From the NCBI GenBank assembly GCA_032622095.1, contig CP136063.1, positions 14,489,814 through 14,553,813 of the forward strand: a DNA stretch of 64,000 bases. The letters are read 5' to 3'. The position numbers and the translations under genes are program-made. Source of the DNA: Siphonodentalium dalli. Taxonomy: Eukaryota > Mollusca > Scaphopoda > Gadilida > Siphonodentaliidae. Below are positions 43,882-53,952 of this stretch, piece after piece (the stretch's first letter is position 1; each line of letters begins with the position of its first letter). A model generated the notes under the pieces. That model saw only the letters and a list, made by a program, of their open reading frames with translations. It made no database searches and was not told where the DNA came from.

Positions 43882-44007
43882 GTTGTTATTGGTAGCAGCT
43901 TATTTGCCTCATTGTGCTCCCTATCCGGTTCCCGCTGCTCTGATATAATTTTATCCAGATAATGGATCAAGTCCCTCTGAGGTGTGAGCGTGTTCTGCTT
44001 GCATGAC
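43882..44007 (-). CDS. Candidate 42-codon phase-0 exon, cassette 3
   Basis: Minus strand: acceptor attttatag, 126 bp open (42 codons), donor ACA|GTTAGT, phase 0 at both ends. The peptide reads SCKQNTLTPQRDLIHYLDK, continues IISEQREPDREHNEANKLLP and ends ITT, charged and probably helical. The ending KLLP..TT matches cassette 1 (ATKLLPTT). The upstream intron shares ttgttcaactgatattg and gtggccga with cassette 2. Cassettes 3 and 2 are 3.4 kb apart in transcript order. The donor is weaker than that of cassette 2. Confidence 0.5.
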
Positions 44008-44868
44008 TATAAAATAATGAATGTAACATTGTTCAACTGATATTGCTAATATCATGAAAATGAAGATATAAGACATTGTGGCCGAACGGCAAACATGGGT
44101 GCTATATACATGCCCAACTTGTGCTGAATGTACTTGAATGACCCACAGCTTTATCAAAGTATATTCATATTCTACAACCTTTAGATTCTCGGACAGATGA
44201 AATGAGGACCCGACACATATACTCCAGTATACATTAATGCAAAGTGTTATATACAGGCATTAAATATTGCTTTCCTTTATGGATTTTCACAATTTGAACA
44301 TTTAAATTGATACTCTGTGTATATACCCCAAATGATACATGTAGATTTAATGATAAATAAAATAGTATGCTGTTCTCTTGAAATAATTTAAATAGTCCGG
44401 CTTTCTCTATAAATAATATTTGTTACACACAATCTAAATTGGCTACCTATATTGTATACTAGCAGGGTTACCGGCGTTGCCCAGGTCAAAGTGATGTGAA
44501 ACCCTCTGTGGATATTTGGTGGGAAAAGAGAATACTCTTTCTCTCAAAGTGTTACACGTATTCTCATAAAGTGTATATCCAAATGGCACCACACATAATG
44601 ATTCTAACACATGGAATATAAGTAGTGGCCCACCTTGTCAGGTAGGAGCGATTATCATTTTGTGTATCGCGTTTAATCCGTTCCACCAATACAAAAGTAT
44701 TTATTTATTTACAACTGCGTATACTTAAGACGATATAGCATGAAGCATGAAATACTAAACACATTAGTTCGAAAAAAATAAAAAGACGACAATTGTGTTT
44801 TACATTAACCAATCAATCAATCAATCAAACAATCTAGTTTATCATATCTTCATTAATATACAGATGTT
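44008..44868. other. Intron-like spacer with a dispersed-repeat start
   Basis: At 44458 the words actagcagggttaccggc and gttgcccaggt resemble a TIR-type repeat end common in invertebrates. No other end was found. (tcaa)n runs lie at 44812-44825. No supported exon. Confidence 0.3.
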
Positions 44869-45216
44869 TTAACAATATGTCCAGGTGCTCCTCTCTTCTG
44901 GTGCTATATACTGGATAATCGTTTTGAGTTTAAAAGAATTGATGGTATGAAGTATAAAGCAGCTAGATGTGCCCGACATAGCGAGATTTTGAGTTGAGGC
45001 GTATAATTCACCACTCTCAGTTTTCACATCCGCGTTCTCGTTAATTGATATCGCGGTTGAGTTGCATTGTTCCCCACTTTCAGCTTTCACATCCGCGATC
45101 TCGTTAGTTGATGTCTCAGTTTGATCAATGTCCATTACATCATATGGTGTGAGATAAACGCTGTCTGATGTGTGCGTCCAAGTAGACTTCCCAGGAGTAG
45201 ATTCACTCACCATCAA
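44869..45216 (-). CDS. Hypothetical 115-codon acidic protein or exon
   Basis: Minus frame from ATG at 45216 to a TAA. Residues about 35-75 hold an imperfect tandem repeat of about 20 residues (STNEIADVKAESGEQ, then SINENADVKTESGEL), giving an acidic Ser/Thr-rich protein. The rest is hydrophobic and basic. It lies upstream of cassette 3 on the same strand, but a consensus donor overlaps its start (GATG|GTGAGTG), so part of it may be intron. The product is unrecognised. Confidence 0.3.
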   Translation of the reverse strand: MMVSESTPGKSTWTHTSDSVYLTPYDVMDIDQTETSTNEIADVKAESGEQCNSTAISINENADVKTESGELYASTQNLAMSGTSSCFILHTINSFKLKTIIQYIAPEERSTWTYC

Positions 45217-45430
45217 TGATGGTTTTTTTTATGTCATCAATCTTTTGTTTCGTAGTGCCATCACATTGAAAAGCTCAATGTGAACTCGAATTGCACATAA
45301 AACAGTTACAGTGGTATCCACTTTGTATTCTTTAAAACTTCTAATGACATTTTTCGTAAATGTTGTATGTTGTTACTCTGCAATCGTGAATGCATGGTGA
45401 GCGTTCGGTGCGTTTTTCAGTCGTCAGTGA

Positions 45431-45541
45431 AATGACGACGTGATGAAAAAGCGCGTCGCTTGTATTCTCTGACACGGACGATGACTGCATATGTCCTTGT
45501 CAGGGCATAAAAGCGACGCGATTTTCCATCACGTCGTCATT
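45431..45541. repeat. Inverted repeat, 31-bp arms, 49-bp loop
   Basis: The left arm 45431-45461 (aatgacgacgtgatg, then cgcgtcgctt) pairs with the right arm 45511-45541 with a few mismatches. It is GC-rich against an AT-rich background. It lies just 5' of the Polinton-like polymerase reading. Confidence 0.8.
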
Positions 45542-46350
45542 ACACGATGAAGCACCTTGTGTCATATTCAGATAGCGAAAGCGAACGACAAAATAGAAAG
45601 AGTGACTGGATGATGACTGTAAATATCACAATGTAACAAATCTGACCGATAAATATTGCGGAGATTTGTAAAAGCATCAAAGAAATACAAGGTCACATTT
45701 CAAGAATTTCATCAACCATTTCAAACTGTTCACATAATTTTCAAAGATCTGGTGAACAGTTTGAAAGATGAGTGTGATACAGGACAAAAATATCAAATGA
45801 GAATTTCCATCTGTCATCCAGGGCTAGATCAAGGGATTCACGTTCCGTTCACTGAAGCAAAAGACCTGACAGGTGAATTATTGCTTGACAATATAGAAAA
45901 AGTTGCACAATCGAACAAAACATTCAAAATTCATGACGGACAGATGACATTTGATTTCACGGTCACGCATATGCACACAGGGACCGCAAGACACACCTTA
46001 CCATATGGAGCATTCGGTGGAAAAATCAAATGAAAACAGTAAAGAAAAGTATTCTTCTGATTCAGAACGCAGAAGATAACATGTGTTTGCGAGGGCTGTC
46101 GTTGTTGGCATGTGTAATGTTGACAAAAACCATACCGTTGAATGGAAGCAACAATGGAAACGGATTACGAGGCCAGAAAGAGCTACACAACGAGAAACTG
46201 GAAAGTGGGGATATCACACGACACCAGTTGCGGGGTTGGGGAATACAAAATTATTCAGGAACAACTATATCCGCAGTATGTTATAAAAATACATAATCAA
46301 TTTGCTGACGAAGACTTTCTTTTTCAATCACCGTCAGTTGGGAAATAAAG
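45540..46350 (+). pseudogene. Polinton/adintovirus-like DNA polymerase B, N-terminal part
   Basis: Several plus frames read in series. From 45547 comes an acidic start. The longest frame, 45656-46033, includes the block with DLTGELLLDNIEKVAQSN seen upstream of the exonuclease domain in Polinton-type PolB proteins. A frame near 46035 has KKSILLIQNAEDNMCL, and after shifts near 46080 and 46210 come ARAVVVGM and EYKIIQEQLYPQYV. Family recognition is from memory of these conserved blocks. At least three frameshifts show decay. The reading stops at 46346 and resumes at 56344. Confidence 0.6.
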
Positions 46351-46351
46351 T

Positions 46352-48150
46352 AAAGGTATGCAGATGCAAGTAAAGGTATTCAGATGCAAGGAAGAGAAAT
46401 AAGGAAGTTAAGGACTTTGCTAACCCAATTTTCCCCAAATTTAATGGAGTCCAAAATAAAGGTTTATGTTCACTTTTATTACTAATCACAGTAACCATAC
46501 CCATGGATGCTACATTTTAAGAGTATAATTCATGGTAGATTATGTTAGAAATTCAAAATGTGAAATTTATAGAAGTTTTAAAAATTTATTTTTTCGAACC
46601 CAAAATCAACACACACAAAGGTCATATCTAAGAAAAAAATATGGGTATGTGTACTGAACACTGTGGAGAATGATGAACAATAAAGATATACTCACATTTC
46701 TTCAGTTTTATTAAGATTTTTGGCTTGGAAGCAGTTGTCTACAAATGGTAGCTTTCATTGCTCAGCAAAGCTATTTGGGAACTGAATTTGATGGGTCAAG
46801 ATAATGTTCACTCAAGTCTGTTGGAATTCATGGGGATTATGACCAGCCAGTGCTGAACTTTATCCTGACTCAGGATGATTGGTGACCTAGTTTCTGGGCT
46901 ATGGGGGTACACCAGATTGGGTATTAGACAATTCTTTTGTCAAGAGATTCACAATACAACACTGTCCACAGATATTAACATTTAACTTCCACCTCACTAT
47001 AAGCGATGTCAGGTAACTTACTCAATGATTTGTAAACAATTGGTTCTTAGTAATTTTATCAAAGAATGCTTGATAAATATGAATATTATTTTATTGTTCA
47101 TCATTCTTCACAGTGTTCAGTAGACATTGCCATATTTTTTTCTTTGATATGGACTTTGTGTTTATTGATTTTGGGTTCGAAAAAATAGATTTTAAAATCC
47201 TCTATAAATTTCACATTTAGTATTTCTAACATATTCCACCATTAATAATGCTCTTAACATGTTGCATTCATGTGTTTGGTTACTGTGATTACTAACAAAA
47301 GTGAACATAAACCTTTATTTTGACTCCATCAAATTTGGGGAAAATTGGGTTAGCAAAGTACATAAATAAATTTCTGAAATATAACTATGTAAATCACAAA
47401 TGATAACATACAGTAAATGCTCATTTGATGTTGAATGGTGGCATATATCATTGTAAAATTGTGTGACACCCACCCATATATTGAATAATGTCTGCTCATA
47501 ATGTAAATTTCAATATAAAACCCTCATTTTGTCTAATGACTGTAAATGGAAAATAATTGTGAAGTATTCAGATCATGGGAAGAGAAATAAAGAAGATAAA
47601 TAAATTTATGATATATAACTATATAAATGCCAAATGATACCATAAGTAAATGTTCATTTGGTGTTGAATGCTGACATATATAAGTGTAGATTATTGTGTG
47701 ACACCCATTTATTTAATAATGTCTGCCCATAATGTGAATTTCAAAGTAAACAATGATTCCAAAAAGTAAATGTTCATTTGATGTTGAATGCTGATATTAT
47801 AACTGTAAATTATTGTGTGACAACCATGTGTTGAATATTGTCTGCTCATGGTGTGAATGTCTTTGTAAATCCCAAATTCAAAAGATACCCTAAAGTAAAT
47901 GTTCATTTGGTATCGAATGCTGACATATATGATTGTCAATTATAATGTGACACCCATATATTGAATAATGTCTGCTTATGGTGTGCCTTTCAATGAAAAA
48001 CCCTCACAAAAAGTAATGACTATTTGTAAAAAAAAATTCCATTTATTACCCACCCAAAAAGAAAATAAACCCAACCTTATTGTAATATATCACACATATA
48101 AAATTTTGATCATGTTCAATCCAAGCAGCATAAACTTCACAACATTGTCC
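46352..48150. repeat. Minisatellite, about 120-130 bp unit, with a MITE inside
   Basis: Units share agtaaatgttcatttgatgt, tgaatgctgacatata, attgtgtgacacccata and ttgaataatgtctgctcat, at about 47400, 47640, 47765 and 47890. Bases 46372-46411 and 47571-47590 share gaagagaaataa, so the MITE (46412-47362) lies within a unit. The array is probably the 5' region of LINE C, since it begins exactly where the polymerase gene is broken. Confidence 0.6.
46412..47362. mobile_element. Harbinger-like MITE with about 290-bp arms
   Basis: Ends GGACTTTGCTAACCC and, inverted, TGTACTTTGCTAACCC. Arms 46412-46700 and 47085-47362 are inverted copies around a 385-bp centre. TAA is duplicated (46409-46411, 47363-47365). 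The paralogous array unit at 47591 (gaagataaataaattt) shows the empty site. There is no ORF. Confidence 0.65.
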
Positions 48151-49087
48151 AGTACATTAAGATTGTAAAACCAACACATATAATCGACCCTCCCAAAATC
48201 AACAAACTTAAAATGTTTGAATTATGCGCCGGATTGTGAGCGCACCCTTAGGATCAGGGGTTACGGTGAAGTTGGAAATATTGGTTTATTTTGAGAATCA
48301 CATTGTCACTATTCATGTTGATTAATGAGAGGGGTTGCATTACAACCGGCAGGGGCTAGTGCACTGCTATAGTCTTCTTATACACAATACCACATTAGAA
48401 TAATCCAAGAAGAATCATACGTTGATACACTTCATTCGACTTCCACATATATCAGAACACAACGAGAGTATGTCGAACACAACAACGCTTGAAAGCAATA
48501 CCAAGCAGTGGGTCAAATCTATCACCACCTGATGAATAGAACATGTCAGTTCACATCAAACTGCCACATTTATCCCGTGAAACACGATGGATATCATTGG
48601 TAGGTCAGACACAAGTTATTGTGACCCTAATCATACTAATCTTACACGTCGTGACTTTGTAATATTCCGATTCCATGTCATTTTTGGCCAATTTGCATAC
48701 GCAGGACTACGCGCACATGATCCAATTATGAAATCATGCTGTGTGTTTTTTTCCATTGTTTGTATCCCCCAACATTAACCCAACATGTATATCAGTCACC
48801 AGAATAGTTCAACATGTTTGCCAATATTATTGGGTCTTCGTTAACAGTATTGTCTGTCGTGTCTTATATTAGCCTTTGTTGTATATACATAATGTATAAC
48901 TCCTATCAACTGCTTTGTTTACATATACTCATGCTGTGAATATTTATGCTTTTTGAATTAATATATATGTATGACAAGGATGTGCGAGAAGGGACGACAA
49001 AGAAACAACACTTCTGTGTGATTCAACTAATTGGAAAATCAAAAACCAGGGGCAAGCGAGATAACTCTAAATTTAACATAGGCACTA
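48151..49087 (+). other. LINE C 5' region, non-coding
   Basis: No open frame of note. A sharper sequence start near 48225 (atgcgccggattgtgagcgc) may be a 5' UTR promoter of the LINE, but nothing confirms it. Confidence 0.3.
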
Positions 49088-50227
49088 ATGATGGCTACCG
49101 ATATAATAACTCTTGGTGAGCTCCAGGGTGACAATTACAATTTCGCATATATTTATAAGGGAGATGACTGCGATGAAAGCACCATTTATGACATAATTAA
49201 TCATTCTTCAGAATATTACGCTCCATCAAAAATAAAAGAAAAAATACCCTCTAATGGGAAGACGAAGACCTTTCTGGGTCTTAACTATCGAAGTTTGAAG
49301 GCAAACTGGAACTCGTTTGTAGATCTTCTATGCAACATTCAACCACAGTCATGCGGAAACATATTCGATGTTATCGCACTCTCCGAAGTCTTTAAAATTA
49401 GAGATACTCACTCATTAGAAGGGTACCACCCCTTTGAATATAAATCTAGACCAGATGATGACGATGGACACGGAGGCATCGGACTCTTTATAAAAAGCAA
49501 TCTAAAATATAAACTGCGTCCTGATATGTCGATATTTATTCCCCATGTAATCGAAACTTTGTTTGTAGAAATACACCCAGGAAAGAATAATTCGTATGTC
49601 GTTGGATCCATATACAGACCAAATAGTGCTCCACTAGCTGACATCTCGGAATTTTCGGACCAACTTGATAATATTATCATAAAAATAAATGAATCTAATT
49701 CTAAAGCATATCTTATAGGTGACTACAACATTGACTTATTACACACCAATAATCATAATAAAACCAGTGAATTCGTTAGCAAAATGTTCGAACGAGGATT
49801 TATACCATTGATAACCAAACCAACGAGGGTAACTGAGTTCTCAGCAACTTTAATTGATCATATATACACAACTAACATATCAAACTGTAAATTCACCAGC
49901 GGAATAATACTAACAGACGTTTCCGATCACTTTGGTACGTTCCATATTGAGACCAATACTACATGCGAAACATTGTCAGAAAATAACTCAAAGCTAATAC
50001 CAACTCGGATAATGTCAGAAAACAACTTCAGAAAGTTTAAAAGTATACTAAACAGCTATTCGTTTGAAGTATTCAGATGCCGAGATGTTAATCTCGCATA
50101 TAACTCGTTCCTTAATATTTATTCACTTGCTCAAGAGGGGGCATTTCCCTTAATAACCAAAAAACTGCCAAATAAATATATTAAACGCGAACCTTGGATG
50201 ACAACGGGTCTATACTCTAGTAGCTGA
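49088..50227 (+). CDS. LINE C ORF2 N-terminus: AP-like endonuclease
   Basis: ATG at 49088 and 379 codons. Motifs: LNYRSLKAN (65-73), ALSEVF (97-102, metal Glu), GGIGLFI (129-135), GDYNIDLL (211-218), IDHIY (256-260) and SDHFGTF (279-285, catalytic His). The frame ends in ...EPWMTTGL followed by four residues and a TGA that belong to the DNA transposon starting at 50213. The real protein continues after 53952. The product nicks target DNA for LINE insertion. Confidence 0.85.
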   Translation: MMATDIITLGELQGDNYNFAYIYKGDDCDESTIYDIINHSSEYYAPSKIKEKIPSNGKTKTFLGLNYRSLKANWNSFVDLLCNIQPQSCGNIFDVIALSEVFKIRDTHSLEGYHPFEYKSRPDDDDGHGGIGLFIKSNLKYKLRPDMSIFIPHVIETLFVEIHPGKNNSYVVGSIYRPNSAPLADISEFSDQLDNIIIKINESNSKAYLIGDYNIDLLHTNNHNKTSEFVSKMFERGFIPLITKPTRVTEFSATLIDHIYTTNISNCKFTSGIILTDVSDHFGTFHIETNTTCETLSENNSKLIPTRIMSENNFRKFKSILNSYSFEVFRCRDVNLAYNSFLNIYSLAQEGAFPLITKKLPNKYIKREPWMTTGLYSSS

Positions 50228-53200
50228 GGGCGTTTTGTATGCACTTTTATGTCCAGAGCAAAACTCTTCACGAATCCACTAATTGAAGGTACACGAACAA
50301 TATTGGGTTGGTGACACATTTCCCATTGAGGGCGAAATGGGTCAAATGGCCACGCCCCTTTTTGCGCGAAGTACTACCATCCGCCGTAACTATATCTCCA
50401 GAACCGTTGGTCAAAGGGGGTCGTGTGACCACTCAAAATGTGCAGAACGGCCACATTATGGGGGGTCAGTAATACATTTTCATATCCAAAAGTCAATGGT
50501 TTTTAAGATAATTGCCAAAAACCAAAAAAAAATCCACTTTTAAGGGCCCAATTTTGGGGTTCAGCACTTTTATCCATCGGTGCCACATATAGGTATAATT
50601 TCTTTACCATTATTGGATGAGATTGACCTCCAAGGAGCTCTTGACCCTGAAAATAAGGTTTTTGGATGGAATATATTGGTCGTAGAATGAAAAACAGACA
50701 TTTCCCCCAATAACAAAGATGTTGAGGAAATCATCAATTATACGGTATTTGATCAATAACCTAAAACTCCTACAAAAAGGTTACCTGGTGATATAATTTG
50801 AATGTAGTTCATCCTTTGTTATCTAGATGTCATGGCCTTTGATGTGAGATGGCTGCCAAAATGGTTATAAATGGAATGGCATATATCAACACAATTTTAT
50901 TGATCTATATCCATCGGTGCCACATATAGGTATATTTTCTGTACCATTATCGGATGGGATTGACCTCCAAGGAGCTCTTGACCCGGAAAATCCACATTAT
51001 GGGGGGTCAGTAATACATGCTCATATCCAAAAGTCATTGGTTTTTAAGATAATTGCCAAAAAACGATTTCAGCATGTTACGCACCACAAGTATACAATAA
51101 TACCAAGGCCACAGCATATGTATGACACTTTTTAAAGAACTATCCGAATTCTCTGATCGACATAAGAGCACAATTGACCACACACAATGGGATTAGCTGG
51201 AAATTGCTGCTGAGGATGTGTTGATCCCGATACACAACGTGAGCTCTTCATGACTGAACATGCCTTGGAAACTGGTGTGCTTTACCAAAAATCAGGTAAC
51301 AATTGTGCTCTAATCAACAGAAATGTACAGATTGAACAAAACAGGTTTTCAAAATTTGTTATCAACATTTAACAGCTGATCTGATTTAAGTGACCAATAT
51401 ATGAAACATGCTAAACACTTTTACTAAATAGAATAACCAGCTGTTTGCTTCATGCAGCAGCCACGTGTTGCGATCCTAAAATGGGTATTGCACCTAGGCA
51501 TAGTAAAACATGTTGTAATCAGATGGGAGATGACCATATATACCAGTATATATTTCAGAAGTAATCAATTCTTACAAAAGGACACCTCATCTCACAAAAA
51601 GTTTTAGGAAATGATGGAATGATCACTATTCAATCAATAGTAGAATGAGCCTTTGTCAGTCCCACATTAGTTTTGATTGGCCATGATAGTTGCATCACTG
51701 GAGAAGATGAGGGTCTATAATTTCACTAACATAATTCTTCATAATAGCTAATAGCCCTCATAACTTACCATTTTAAAGATATTTTCATTTTCAATACCAC
51801 CTCAGGTTAAGTCGTCCTGCTAATTTTATATTATGCTGATGGGTACTGCTGTATTGATGTTTGTAGGTCAAAGCAATTCTGTCAAGTACCATCATTTTAC
51901 CTAACGTTGGTTATTTTTGCATTGTTTGGCTAACCCGAGCAATTTGTGCAAACGTCAGTGTCTTTATGCAACATTCAAGAACATATATACTTCAAAAGTT
52001 TGCTGTGTACGCTGATGTTTGGTAAACAACAGGAATAGTCACCTCAATTATGGCCAGTTTGTAAAAACCAGCACCCATTATTAAAATATTTCACAATATA
52101 CATGTTTTTTAATGTTTTCTACACATTGTGGCTTATCCTCGATTCGTTCAGATCGCTTTGCTCATACCAAATGTATTAGCATCACCACTACTGAATACTG
52201 CCAAATAAATATATTGTGATAAGGGCAGTGGAAAAATAATGGTTGAGTCTTTTCTAAATATAATTTTAGTAAAACCTACACAATACCGTCTTGGTCTGAT
52301 AAGACTCAGAGTCATGTTTATTTAGGAGTATAGACATGAAGTCCACCAGTTTCATGAAAATTAAATGGGCTCTGCACCAGTAACATCTGGACTCCTGGGA
52401 CCCATTAATATTGACAAATGCAACACAAATGAAAAATACATAGTAACTTTCCTCAAACATAGATTATACCCTGACCATCATTGTATTTGAATCAGTGTAC
52501 ATATGTATATGTAGGCATGGCCATAGCATGTTTTTGAAATACTGCAGAGTGCAGACCATAAATTTCACTAGAATATACATGTAGTTACTGCATGTACGTC
52601 ACACACATAAGGCGACTGACACACATAAACGTACCTGCAGGGTTCACAATATTTTACATGTAAAGTATATATATATATATATATCTCCTGTGCCTATAAC
52701 ACCAAACCAAACGGTTTACAGTACTTTTACTGACATTTTTGGAGTGGCACATATACATACATAAAAAATAAAAGTCAATTTAAAGGGACGAAATGAAAAA
52801 TAAATTTGTGCAACTATAATGGAGATCTATATTGCATTACAACATCCACAAATCTACAAAATCTACAACATCCACAAATCTACAAAAACATCTGACTATC
52901 TTAGACATTGGTAATGTGATCATTTTTCCTTGATAAGTTGAAACATGAGGGAGGATTGCATAGCATGGCTACATGCAGAATGTAGATTTGTATGTATTTA
53001 TATCTGCATATCAACTGATGTTTGTATTTTTCTTCTAACTCACTCCAGGCTAGCCATTATTTGTTCTAGAATAATGTGCATGTTAGGGAAATTGTAGAAC
53101 CTTTATACAAAATGGTGATGCAGCCAATCAAAATTGATGTGGGACTGATAAAGACACAACATGTTCGACTACTGAATCATACTGATTGATCAAATTGTAG

Positions 53201-53949
53201 TAGCTCAACATTTACTAAACCTACTTGTGGGCTGAAACATTAGAATACCATAAAAACACCCTGTTCTCCCATAAGTTTAAAGAAAATAACACATTGAACT
53301 CATTTACAAGTATATTGCTAATGTGATATATGTCATTCCATTTATAACCATTTTGGCAGCCATCTCACATCAAAGGCCATGAAATCTAGATAACAAAAGA
53401 TGAACTACATTCAAATTATATCACCAGGTAACCTTTTTGTAGGAGTTTTAGGTTACTGATCAAATACCGTATAATTGATGATTTCCTCAACATCTTTGTT
53501 ATTGGGAAAATGTCTGTTTTTCATTCTGCGACCAATATATTCCATCCAAAAACCTTATGTTCAGTCTCAAGAGCTCCTTGGAGGTCAATCTCATCCAATA
53601 ATGGTACAGAAATTATACCTATATGTGGCACCGATGGATATAGATCTTAAAATCTTAAAAACCGTTGACTTTTGGATATGAAAATGTATTACTGACCCCC
53701 CATAATGTGGCCATTCTGCACATTTTGAGTGGTCACACGACCCCCCTATGTCCAACGGTTCTGGAGATATAGTCACGGCGGATGGTAGTACTTCGCGCAA
53801 AAAGGGGCGTGGCCATTTGACCCATTTCGCCCTCAATGGGAAATGCGTCACCAACCAAATATTGTTCGTGTACCTTCAATTAGTGGATTCGTGAAGAGTT
53901 TTGCTCTGGACATAAAAGTGCATACGAAACGCCCTCAGCTACTAGAGTA
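50213..53949. mobile_element. 3.7-kb non-autonomous DNA transposon with long TIRs
   Basis: Ends TACTCTAGTAGCTGAGGGCG in both orientations, with inverted homology of about 650 bp (50213-50895 against 53330-53949). CTA is duplicated (50210-50212, 53950-53952). Further inverted similarity deeper inside (51640-51730 against 53085-53175) suggests a fold-back structure. Part of the left arm is repeated directly at 50905-51070. No transposase frame. A 3-bp duplication would suit Harbinger or CACTA/EnSpm-type elements; the superfamily is undecided. Confidence 0.75.
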
Positions 53950-53952
53950 CTA

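Noticed and set aside
50210-50214. TA target duplication (Tc1/mariner-type) for the 3.7-kb element
   Set aside because: Removing the element with a TA model leaves a stop in the LINE frame; the CTA model restores the expected linker.
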